Below are positions 51,601 through 62,960 of a stretch of 64,000 nucleotides of DNA, one piece after another (position 1 is the first letter of the stretch; each line of letters begins with the position of its first letter). Source of the stretch: Karalla daura (Eukaryota > Chordata > Actinopteri > Chaetodontiformes > Leiognathidae). The notes beneath the pieces were generated by a model that saw only the letters and a list, made by a program, of their open reading frames with translations, was not told the DNA's origin and searched no databases. The position numbers were made by a program, and so were the translations under genes. Location: NCBI GenBank assembly GCA_029224185.1, contig CM055196.1, forward strand, positions 20,548,509-20,612,508, written 5' to 3'.

Positions 51601-53256
51601 ACCCAGGCCACTCCAGGGAATTGACATGCTGCCAGTTAATTAAATGCAACCCTTGACGGATAAAATAACGCCGATACAGCAGCAGAGATTCTCCGTGTGG
51701 ACGCTTTCAGAATGGATTGATTTTGCTGGCCTCCATCAACATAAGCGGTGAATTCTAATGTAAGCGAGTGTGAATATAAGGAGACGCTGCTTCCATCACA
51801 CAATAGTGAGGATTACGGGGCCCTCTTTCCTGATCTCCCTGAGGTCAGAGGAAAAGTAATTGCTGGACTTTTGCACTTGATAAAACCAAACTAGAGACAA
51901 ATGGATGGCCTCCGTGGTTTCGCCTCAAAGTGAAGCTAGTCAATAATTCCTCTGTTAATCCTTTCTCCTTGCTTTGAGATCTCTAAAGAACTTGAAAGAC
52001 AATTAAGAGGAGGTGGAGAGGGAATAGAGGTGGATCTTTATTTTTCTCCCTCAAACTGGAAAAAAAAAAATTAACCGGAGCTTTGTGTTATTCTTTGATT
52101 TGGATTGTGATTTATTAGGTAATTTTGCTTCTGCTGCAGACCCGTCACATGTCAACCACCCTTGCAAACCGGTTCTACTTTTTCAATACCAATTCAGAGG
52201 CTATGAGCCACCACGGAGAACTTGTTTTGCTTTCTAATGACTGCAAAGTAGTATTGATTGCTTAGTTTTTCTGTTAAGCGCTGCCATATTGCCTAGACTT
52301 ATTTAACCATTCTTCAAATGCAGATTGTTTTCAAATGGAGATGAAATAGCTCCAGGTGAGAATATTAGAGCAGTTGTATACCCATGAATGTATGCCCGGA
52401 TGCTGTTGGATACATGAGATGAATAATCTTAAAAAAATAAATAAAAACATGAGAAAGGTCCTTCATTCATGTGTAAAGTAAGGGCACCGTTCTTCCTCCA
52501 TCTGAACCAGCACATGGCATTACCTGGCACATTAAATTCAAAGTCACTTTTGCTGGGTCTACTCACATCTTCCTTAACAGCTTTGGAGACAGCTACAGCA
52601 GCCCCAGACCTGTCAGTCAGCCGGCGCAATCACTTCTGTGTAATGAATGTCACTTTAAAGATGAAAAAAAGGGAAAACATAAAAATTTGGGCAGATTTTT
52701 TCAAGACCAGAAGTGTGTTCACTTCAAATCAGAATCTCCCCATTGGCTACTCAAAGCTGTTGCCTTAAAATTTCAGAGTCTAGTTTACGTATATTGACTA
52801 CAAGAGGAAGCAAAGACCAGAAGAAAGACTGCATCAAAACCAGGAGAAGCTTCTGACAAAGCTCTGTTTTCTTCTTTATGTTGTTTGTTTATGCCTGTCT
52901 TGAGATAACATTGTAACAACTCAGCACCTTAAATTGAATTGAAATGAAGCCAAACTGACTCTGAAACGAGTGAATATGGGGATGAGGACAATCAACAATG
53001 TTCTAGAACATCTATCATCCGACATAGGCACACATCACTACCTGAGGAATTTCTTGTTTGCAGTGCAGCCAAATAGACACTTTTGGACTTGTCAAGAGGG
53101 ATACATAATAATCATTGGCACTGATCATTAGGATATTTCAAAAAATGACATCATATGACATATGTTTGATCATTTTTTATGATTACTAATTAGCAAACAC
53201 CGCATTGATTCTGTTTATTTTAAGTCCATTTCTACTGTCAGGCCTGAATGTTTATG

Positions 53257-53305
53257 AAAATAAAACAAAACAAAACAAAACAAAACAAACAAAAAAATAA
53301 AACAA
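53257..53305. repeat. CAAAA pentanucleotide array
   Basis: About six AAAAC units followed by imperfect ones. Confidence 0.9.
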
Positions 53306-53435
53306 GAATGCAGTGTGCCATAGATGTTCAGTCGAGGTTCTGAGAACAGTTACAAAGAGCTCACATTTCAACTCTTCAGTTTCAGCTTTGAAACAACACG
53401 TTTGGGAAGGATATGAAGATGGTAAAGCTGCTGTA

Positions 53436-53471
53436 GCTAATGCTAAAGCTAATGCTAAAGCTAATGCTAAA
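53436..53471. repeat. 12-base tandem repeat (three copies)
   Basis: Three perfect copies of GCTAATGCTAAA. The period is a multiple of three, so open frames pass through on both strands (Ala-Asn-Ala-Lys on plus, Leu-Ala on minus). There is no sign of a real coding exon. Confidence 0.9.
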
Positions 53472-54061
53472 GCCAGCAAGATGGTGTCTGGAGCCGGTCT
53501 TCTGCCTATTGATAGTGCGTTTGAGGCCTTTTATTTTACAGTTTGTGTTCTCTAAAATACTTTTTATTGACTAATGCAGCTGCATGAAACAATAATAAAG
53601 ACTTGTTTTTAGTCATAACGATAACTGTTCCAGTTTGTATTGTTTTAAATTACTGTGATAAGTCAAATGTCAGTCATGATTACTTTCTAATTTCTTTGTC
53701 TCAGGTGTGTATAGAAACTATTGAAGTCATCAGTTATTGATATCAGTGGGGAAAAAAAAAACAATTATCGTGAGCTCCTACTTGTCACACTGCAGCAGAA
53801 ATTTTAGTGAACGGTTAACGATGACTCACTCCCATTAAGTGCCAGAGAGGCTGCATGCGCCATACCAGGGGCCTGGAAGTAGCTCGCCTGAATGAAATGC
53901 AGTCATTATATTATTATAGTGACTCCTTTCCAGCAATAACTTGCCAAAATGTCTGCTGGATGAAAGGTCTATTGCAGTACAGACCATATATCAAAACTTA
54001 ATCAATACCCAACTTTAAAAAAAGACATTTTTACTTGTACAGCTTCCAAACCTTTGCTTAG

Positions 54062-54110
54062 CCTTTTTTTTAATTTCATTTTATTTTATTTATTTATTTT
54101 TTTTATGTTC
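54062..54110. repeat. T-rich low-complexity tract
   Basis: Runs of T broken by single A or TTTA words over about 49 bases. Confidence 0.8.
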
Positions 54111-56243
54111 AGGCCATTTTAATTATATTTTTCTGGAACTGTTTCATTTCTTCCCTTACTAAATGAAATGATACACGCAGGCACACACACATCCACACAT
54201 TACCATCATCTTTACCTGCACGTGGCTTTTATGCCTTTGTGGTTTGAGCAGCACTGGCAATGAAAACACATCAGCAGCAGTTATTAATTCGAGAGGTAAA
54301 AGTGAGGATACATCCCTCATAGGTGGCATAGTCACTTATGGAATATCTGGCTGGGCCCAGTAAATCCATTTGTGTGAGTGACTAAATACCAAACCCCCAC
54401 TGCGACATTCTCATGGTGTGAATAGGAGCCCGACTCAACATGTCAACATGTCTGCAATTCAATGTTGTTTTCCAAAACAAAAGAACATACTCACTTTGGG
54501 AGAATTATGTTTGGAGAGGCAAACTGGAGGCATCAAGAGACGGGAGGAGGAGGAAAACACAAATAAACGGAGGGTGTGAGAGGACATAGCAGGGTAGGCA
54601 ACGCTGGCAGACTAAGCATAACAAGTATCTCAGAAGGGAACGGCTCATGTCTCAGAACTGCTCTGATATTAGGAGCTGAAACGGTTTGATAATTACAGCT
54701 AGTGGGATATAAAATGGTTTGGGTCCTCCCCAGCTCATTAAGGGAGAAAACAATGAGATGAAATATTCAGCATGCTGCATTTTGTATGTGCGGGCTCAGA
54801 TTTAAGGAATCTGGTGTGCTGAGCATTTAGTTAAACCCTAATACTCTTTCAATCTTATTTTATGCAGCCTCCCCTTGTTGTCACCTCCACTAAACCATAC
54901 CCGTGGTCTGCAGGTTAATGTTCGAGATGGAGATGGACTCAGATCCATGTTCAACTAAATCAAAGCATCAGGCGCTTTAGCACACAGAGACAACAAGAAG
55001 GTCAGGGAGGTTGTGAATAGCACATGATATGCCATTAGGAGATTTTCTTTCAGCCATCTTATTTCGTTCTGTCCTTCAACACGTAGGATGGCAGTAACTG
55101 CCTGTTGCTTACTGAGAAGAGGAAACATTTTCCTAGAATGGTTGTATAGAGTATTTATCCTTGTTTTCTGGAACTGACATAGAGACTAGAGGACATCAGG
55201 TTTAACCGGAAATACATTAGACACTACTTCCCTTAGCCTCATTGCAATCTTCTTTTATGTGTGGTTTGTTTCTCTGAGGCTGCATCTTTTCATGTTTATC
55301 TGGCATCTAAAGGTTTTGGAGCAATACAGCAATTAAGCATATACACGCACTACATGTCTGAGCCAGAAGCAGAGGAGTAATCGAGCCAGGAACAGGTTTA
55401 ATTAAAACTTGTGTGCCATCATTTTCTCCTCTCAGATTGACCTGTTTTTTCAATATCTGAAATGTATAGATGATGATGTTTTTGGTCTAGTCATCTTTGG
55501 CCTAGAACAAGTGGCTGTTATTCATCAAAGTCAAGCTATCGGCAGTTTTTCACTCGAGTTTGCCGCATAAAACAGCAGCTAAGCATATGAGATATTTCCA
55601 TTACAGCGACTGAAATTGATGAAGATTTTTTGGGGTTTACATGAACACTGAGCGGTACCTTGTGAGCCACTGAGGCGTTTGACAAAGTGTCAGTGCTTTG
55701 ACACTGTACGGATGAGAGGTATCGCAGAGATAATGTTATCTCTTCATTTTTTGGCTTTGGCTCTCTAAGAGAACACAACTTCAGTTAAAAAAAAGAAAGC
55801 CAGCCAAAAAGGGAAAAGGGCTACAGACAGAGTCTGTGAGGGCCTCTGCCTCACATCAGTCTCACCCAGTGTGGTCAGTATAAAGATGTATGTGCTCAGA
55901 TCTCCATGGCTGTCTGCTCCTGTTTCAGGAGGGAGAGAAGAAAGTGGAAACAGTCCAGATTCCCCCTCGGGGCAGATCAGGACAGTGGAGTTCAATAGAC
56001 GTAACACTAATTGGCTGTGCTTCCCTCCTACATTCAGTGTGACACAAAATCCAGAACCGACCACGTTCCAAAGGGGGAGCTGTTGCTCAAAGTTCAACAT
56101 CTGCCGACCCGGTGATCAGTCTGCTGAGAGACAGCTTGTCACACCACAGCTCATGGGAGCTCACAGACCTCATTTGCAATCAGACTGTTAGAAGTTTAAA
56201 CACTTAACCTGATGGAGATGGTTCAACAGCTCACCGCTGGCTT

Positions 56244-56273
56244 CCCCCCCCCCCCCACCCCCCCCACCCCCCC
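56244..56273. repeat. C-rich run with two A interruptions
   Basis: Three blocks of C separated by single A bases, about 30 bases. On the minus strand this is three long G runs, a possible G-quadruplex. Confidence 0.9.
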
Positions 56274-57793
56274 TGCTTTCCTAACCTCTCTCTCTGTCAC
56301 CTCTTGAAAGCTGCAGGCACGGCAGTTCCATTTGTTGCTGTCGCTCACAATAACAGTAATTGTTTTAATCTCCAGGGCTCACTGTTTGCACTAGTTAGCG
56401 TCATTTGCATGATAATAAAAGGGACAGGCATTCTGCCAAATCACCTTCTGAAATGATTTTTTTAGTATTATGACATGGTTGGGTTGTGTCAGGATGACAG
56501 AGTCTACCGACCGGACAGGATCCATGCTTTCATGCTAGACCCCCTGGCATTTCAGGATCTACACAAAAAAAAAACGTGTCACACTCAGGAATGACTCACA
56601 TAGTCCTGTGACAACTGTGACATTTTCTAAGCTTTCAGAGAAATGTATATGTTATTGTAGAAAAGAAAATCAATCTGTTGTGTGGAAGACCTGAGGAGAG
56701 CATTTTAGCGTGGTGACAACATCAAACTTATCTCAGACTGGTGAAGATAAACATTTGACTGTCACACTGAAATCACTTCTTTTTGTTCTCAAAATTAAAG
56801 TTTATAGAAAAAAATGAATGGATCCCTTTTAGTTTGTTGTGCTGTTCATGCAGCAAGAGACAGAAAGAGAGCAAATAAATGTTGCCATTTACAGCAGTTA
56901 AAGTTTAAGTTCAGCACCTGGTCCAGTAACAACAAAGCACCAACCTCAGGAAACTGACACAACTGTACCAAAACCTTCAGTACATGCAATGATGTAAACA
57001 AATCTAACTTTGTGGCAGAAATAACCATGTTTTCATAGTTTTTGTTTCATTGACTATTTATTTACTACTAAGTTAATTTTTATAATTCCATATTTAATTA
57101 ATGAACTCATTGCAATTACATTGCAACCCACGCATAATGATTAAAATTGTCACTTTCATTAAACACGTTAAGTGGAATACAGTAATTTGTGCTGAGTTAT
57201 GTGGTTTTAAAAGTTCATAATACACACATTATGACTAACAATATAAGATCTAAAGCGAAAAGTGTTTAGATACTGAAGTTATGGAGTGCAATACATGACA
57301 ATGAAATTTTAATACTTGATTATGAAACTGAATCAACAGCAGACCTCCCAGCTCTATTCTCTCTGTGAGTTTGACCTTTGACCTCCAAATGAGGGAGAAA
57401 ACAAACAAATTACCAAGTTAAACAAGTCCAAGGTCTGTCTCCAGCACAGTGACATTCACATTTACCAGTGAGACGCCAGAGACACTGCAGCCTAACACAA
57501 TCACACAGAAACAGATCTACTGTGACATGTAAATGAATATGTAAATGACAAATTTTCAAGCCTCACATCCTTTCGGCTGAATTAAATGTTGGGTCCAAAA
57601 GCATGACGAGTGACTTTCTCAACATGCACCAGGACTTTGTCTGGAGGAAGTGACACTGAGAACAGCTGTTTCCCCTCAATTAAGAATAAACAATTAAATG
57701 TGATATGAGATTTTCCACCACATGTTCTTGCAGCAAATTACAGTGAAAAGTTTTCATGCTTGCAAATTACAGATGGAAAATAATGCATGAGGT

Positions 57794-57858
57794 ACAGGTC
57801 ACACACACACATCATTGGCAACAACTTAGGGCAGTTTAGAGTCTCTAATCGATATAGT
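57794..57858 (-). repeat. tRNA-headed repeat, copy 4, 3' fragment
   Basis: Contains a short CA stretch and GGGCAGTTTAGAGTCTCTAATC, the block that normally sits just before the ACCTGCATG block. The next block is missing here and reappears at 58231, so this fragment appears to be part of the same copy. Confidence 0.6.
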
Positions 57859-58230
57859 ATCTCAGAAATGTGAGGTTGTATTTTGTTTTTAACATCAACT
57901 TTCTATTGGAAAACTACTCAAATATGATATTTGATGGTGACTCATAATCTGCTAAACAGCAGTCACCACCAGAGCCTGTGGGATGGTCCAGACTGACATT
58001 TAAAATGACAGAGGAGGCTCCAAAAACAAACAGACGTCAGACTTGAATGAAGCCTCAAAGTCTTGACAACTTAATCTAAATGAACCACAACTGTATTTGT
58101 ATCTATCTATGAAAATATATAGAGCCAAAGTGGGGGAATATCTGGATGCATGATATTTTTTACAGAATAATTTCCCTCTGGAGATGAATAAAGATCTTAT
58201 CCCATCTTATCTCATCTCATCCATATTGCA
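57859..58230. mobile_element. Possible inserted retroelement fragment splitting a repeat
   Basis: About 370 bases that interrupt the tRNA-headed repeat. Its right end reads AATTTCCCTCTGGAGATGAA and TAAAGATCTTATC, then degenerate ATCTT/ATCTC units. This resembles the AATTTCCC...GATCAATAAAGT-plus-ATCT tails I know from fish interspersed elements. No protein is encoded. The family and the left boundary are uncertain. Confidence 0.45.
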
Positions 58231-58390
58231 CCGCTCCAACTGACCTGAACTTGCATAGTTTTGGAGTGCCTTGAGGAAACTCATGCCAAAGGGAGAACAT
58301 ACAAACTTTACAAACAAAAAGCCTTTGGTTCAATAGGGATTCAAACCAGGGACCTTCTTGCTGTGAGGCCACAAACACCTGTTTATACTG
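58231..58390 (-). repeat. tRNA-headed repeat, copy 4, head part
   Basis: On the minus strand it reads a tRNA-like head (GCCTCACAGCAAGAAGGTCC then TTTGAATCCC), AAAGTTTGTATGTTCTCCC, and ends with the CAGGTCAGTTGGAGC block. It continues the element begun at 57858. Confidence 0.75.
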
Positions 58391-60257
58391 GTAAGCAAAT
58401 AGAGCTCGTAGCGTATGCTCCCCATTGTTAGTGTTAGCAAGGAGCCTGTGAGCAGGATGGTTTCATAACCCAGGGAAATGATTTTAAATATAAATTCATT
58501 GTTGTGTTGGGTTTTTCATGCACATGCAAATGAGGCCACGGGTTTGTTGCTTCCCTGACACGATGTGAGGTTTCACAAACATTTACTGGGCCATACGGGA
58601 CCTCGTTCCTGCAGCTCATGTAAACATTATTGAGCTGTAGCACTGAAGGGGAGATTACCTGAGTGTTTCATTGCTGTCTTTATGTTTTGTCACAGACAGA
58701 AAGTCACAAAACAGACCTGCGCTGCCTCAGAACAGTTGCTTTTATTCCTTTGACAAATACCACAAGACATTTTGGAGAACAGTCTCCTGTAAAATGGAGG
58801 TAAGACACCAGCAACACTTCAGTGTTGGCGGTGTGTTGTGAGTCAGCCGGTAATCAGTGAAACAGATTGCACTTTTCTCTCACGACTCAAAGAGACCGAG
58901 AGAAGAAGCGGCAGAAAAACTGGAGCTGCCATTTCTTGGTCTCAAGGAGATTGGCTCTCTCTGAGTCAAAGCCGGAAAACAACTGAGCGAACAACAATAG
59001 CATGGTGCATCTCAATATTCAACAGAAGGAGACGATTTAAGACACGTTTCCATCATAATGCTTCTGCAGGTCAGGAGGTCATAGTCTTAATAGTGAAAAC
59101 AACTCTGACTGTCAGTTCTCACTTCAGGATTTAAGGAATCAATGGACAAAAGAGCAACCATTTGTGAGTCTATAGAGCCAGTGTTCATCACTATTATCTT
59201 CTAAATTATCGATGTCAACAAAGCAAACATGAAATGCCCATCCTATCCACCTTTCAAAACTCTTTTGCAAACTTTTACGCACTTTTTACGTAAAACAATG
59301 CAATTTTTATTATGAAACGTTTACATAACTTACATTACAGGGTTTGCAACTCTGAATTATTTCATGGAGTACTGTGGTCACTTCCGTGACAAACCATCAC
59401 TTTCAAAGTTAAACATGCAAACTATTTTTTATTCATACTTCCACTGGTTATGAAACAACATTGTTCTTTTATTTAGAGCCCCTGTTTGTAGCCACCTGAC
59501 AAATCAAAGCCAAGCACTGGCTTTTTCGCAGCTGTGTTTTTGGTCTCTACCTGCCCCTGAGGGAAATATCTGGCTTTTTAGCTGCTAAATGTTCCACCTT
59601 GTTCACGGCAGCTCCCTCACTGAGTCTGTCTGCGACTTGCTGCTAAGAAGGGAAGTGTTGTGTGGGTTTCAAGAGCCTTTTTCACTGAAAACAACAACCT
59701 GCCGCAGCTCTGAGAATGATGATAGTCTAGCAGGCCAGTAAAGTTGTGGACCTGACAGCTAAAGAATGAGCCCAGATTCGCTATAAAGCTTGGCAAAGCC
59801 GAGGGGAGCTGCACATTCAAGTGATGGATGGACGGATGACACATTTTAACAGTGTTGTTTTAACAATGCACTTGCTACAGCTCTAAAGGGTTATTCTAAT
59901 TTATTACAACTTGGGTCTAATTTCAATAAGTCAAGGATAAGACCCCCCCACACCCCCCCCAAAAAAGGAACATCAATTAGTATGAGCTGTCACTGTTGCA
60001 AGGTCTTCAGCCAGATTCATTACTTCCTTTAATTATTGAAAAAAACATTAAGTGATCACATGCAAAATGTCAATAATTATCTGTTGGTAAGTTTAATTGT
60101 TGTACCATTAATCTAAAAATAAAAAGATTTTTTCCTTTTTGCCAATAAATTGAGATGATAGCAACTCAATAGAGAGACTGCTAAATGTTTTGTACAAGAG
60201 AACAATGTACATCACAAAATTCTGTGTTCAAGAACAGTATTTTGCCACATTTGACCT

Positions 60258-60552
60258 GGCTTGGTGAAAAGAGCTGCTCCTCACAGTAAGAAAGTCCTGG
60301 TTCAAATCCTGGTAGGACTGGGGACCTTTTGTTATGGTGTTTGCATGTGTCCTCATGGGTTTCCTTCCCACAAGCCAAAAACATGTATTTAGGCTGATTA
60401 TAGACTGCTAATTGCCTGTAGGTGAGTTTGAACAGTGTGTGCCTGTGTCCTGTAGTGGACTGGAGACCTGCCTTCATCCTTTGTGTTTGGCGTAGGCACC
60501 AGTAGAACCCCATGACACCATTGGGGAAAAAGTGGGCAGGATGATGGATGGA
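60258..60552 (+). repeat. tRNA-headed teleost interspersed repeat, copy 5 (nearly full length)
   Basis: Head CTCCTCACAGTAAGAAAGTC, B-box-like GGTTCAAATCC, core GTGTTTGCATGTGTCCTC, CCAAAAACATGTATTTAGG, CTAATTGCCTGTAGGTGAG, GTGGACTGGAGACCTG and a GATGGATGGAT tail, in the expected order. An overlapping 110-codon minus-strand open frame is not a gene. Confidence 0.85.
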
Positions 60553-61612
60553 TTTCTAGACCAAAAGTAACCATAAAGCAAACATGCAAGTTGCTGCACA
60601 GAGGCTGCTGTTTTGGCTTTGACAGATCATACAGTCATGTGACAGAACTGCTGGAAGCCTCACCATTATATTATATACGGAGTCATCCATTGAAGTCCAT
60701 CTACCCAGGGGAGAGTGCTGGTAAAATGCATCTGTATGAATTCTCCTGCTGAATATCTGTATTCATCCACCACTCATCTCTGATCTCTGAATGTCAGTGT
60801 GTGGAGCTGTGTTCAGTTTGACCTCCATTAAGTGCTCTCTGTTTGGTCTGTGCCCTAGGTACGGCTTCGTGGTGATGCAATTAACACAGATCTATAGGGC
60901 TGCAGGAAGGGTGTACATGTTATTGGTATTTGAGAACAGTTGATCAATATTTGATTACAATAATTTATGAATGATCCCCGATTGCACAACACACATACTC
61001 ATAATTAAGACAATACACTGTGTTTTCTATTGCAGATACTTTGCCTCAGAACTGGTGTGTTATCTGCCAGCTACGAATTAATATTCTGTGAGTCTATGTG
61101 GATCTAATCTATGAAAATAGTAGCTATAAAATAAGAATAATTTTAACATCAATGTAAAAAATAGATTTCTGCATTGAACCATAGGAAACAATATAAGTAC
61201 GGTCAAGTACCAAGCTGTTGAGCTCCTGGCGTTGAAGTTGTTTAAGTAGATAAGAAGTAACTGATCCGTTTGCTATTCTTACATCATCAGTGTTTGTGGA
61301 GAAAGAATGAACAAATTGTTTTGAGAACTGCTCTGGAAGAAACACTTGAGGCCCATTCCAAATTTCATGAGAACACATCCAGACATTTCACTGAAACCCA
61401 CAGAATTTTTGATATCGTCAGTGGATAATTACTCTCCAAGGCAGGCAAAGATGACAAATACATAGCCAAATGGTGAAACTGTGACAACACTGAGGCCTGC
61501 TTGAAGTCTAAACAATGAGATACGATCTATATTTTAGAGAATATGTTTGTCAATCAGTGTGGTGAACACTGCTAAAACAGGGCTGGTAAAGCAGCCACGT
61601 CAAGCTCACCAG

Positions 61613-61615
61613 GTG

Positions 61616-61657
<42 letters not shown>
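61613..61657. repeat. Compound TA/TG microsatellite
   Basis: About seven TA units followed by about 14 TG units. Confidence 0.93.
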
Positions 61658-61658
<1 letters not shown>

Positions 61659-62792
61659 CCAGTACCAGTTTCTTATTACAATATCTAGGTTTTACAGATA
61701 TCTATGTTTAATGGAAATGCATCTACAGGCAGATAGGTTCCTATGTTGAAGGTTCTTACATTTTTGGAAAAACCTTTTGAGCTTGAATTTCTGAACTCAG
61801 AAAGTTGAAGCTGCTGAAAATGTTCAACAGAGATTTGAGAGGGAAGCTACCCAGTAACTGGGAATGAGCTTGGATCGAGGGAGCCTGAACAACAATACCC
61901 CAGAGAAAATGTGACATTTACACAGAGTTATCTGTGGTGGAAGACCTCGAATCCTGTGGGATGTATGGGATGATTGTGGACCTTTTACATCCCAAAGCAC
62001 AGCGGACTTAAAAATGGGCGCGAGGTCATTCAACCCAGTTTCTGCTTTCTCTCTCTCGCTCTCATTCCCTGTTACTGTTGTTTTACTTCTGATGGCCTTA
62101 TTTGCATGAACGCAGCTGATTGTGTTGGGACGAACGTTACTCAGGTTTATTAATGTCTGCTGTCCAGTCGCAGACAGCATGGAGGAGCCTGCTGGGGCTG
62201 TGAACCAGTTTAGAGTTTCCTAATGTCACTTTTAAAACTGCAGTTGTCAGGTTACCTGTGGTTGGCTGTATGTCACCGGTAGATGTGTGTAGTACGTGCA
62301 GAGGTCCACTGCTCATAAATGTACACATCCCAGGCAGAGTAAATGAACTACTGAAAATGTTCCTGGTTTATATACCTAATCAATCAGAAAACTTTTAGTT
62401 GATTTAGTTTAAGTGGTGTAAAGAAGCCATTTATTATCACAACATTATGTCTGCTCTTTTAGAATCATAAAAGATCATAATAAGCCCACAAACCAGACAA
62501 AAATGGCCCTCATTAAAAGCTGAAATCCCTTTGAATGTTACATTGCTACGCTGCCTATGCCAGAAGCATCGAGGCAGCAGCAATCAAAGCTGAACATAAG
62601 GAGAAAAAGTTGTTTTTACATCGATAGAAAAACTATCCATGATTTGCCAATCCAGTTCCTTGACCATTTTAAAATGTGGCATCAACAAATCTTGCAGCCT
62701 AACAAAATGCATGTTTTTGAAGTGTCTTGAGAAGGTAGGAGAATTCCATTCATCATATTTCCATCTTTGTACCCAATAGTATTGTTGGAGCC

Positions 62793-62838
62793 GGGTACAG
62801 TAGTGTGTATACCCTTGACAGCTCACCAGTCCATCACA

Positions 62839-62904
<66 letters not shown>

Positions 62905-62960
62905 TTCACTCTCACAGGCACACCGTGGACGAACTTAAAGGAGTCACTATCAGGGGTACT
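62793..62960 (-). repeat. tRNA-headed repeat, copy 6 fragment with expanded CA core
   Basis: On the plus strand it reads ACCCTTGACAGCTCACCAGT, CCATCACAGG, the CA array, then ATTCACTCTCACAGGCACAC. In the family the CCAGTCCATCACAGG block is followed by a short ACACAC stretch and then CACTCACACCTA, so the 62-base CA array looks like an expansion of the element's own CA motif. The boundaries are approximate. Confidence 0.65.
62841..62902. repeat. Perfect CA microsatellite, 31 units
   Basis: 62 uninterrupted bases of AC, lying inside a tRNA-headed repeat fragment. Confidence 0.96.

Larger units (their letters stand above)
45001..54000. other. Upstream flanking DNA: no gene seen
   Basis: The region contains an A-rich tract (45246-45278), a pair of roughly 55-base direct repeats (45298 and 45634), a perfect 10-bp-stem hairpin (51551-51578), a CAAAA array (53257-53305) and a 12-base tandem repeat (53436-53471). 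The 173-codon minus-strand frame at 44929-45450 crosses the A-rich tract as polyphenylalanine and looks accidental. Confidence 0.65.

Noticed and set aside
55765..56100. 111-codon minus-strand and 106-codon plus-strand open frames overlapping each other
   Set aside because: Neither shows a family signature. Mutual overlap suggests low stop density only.
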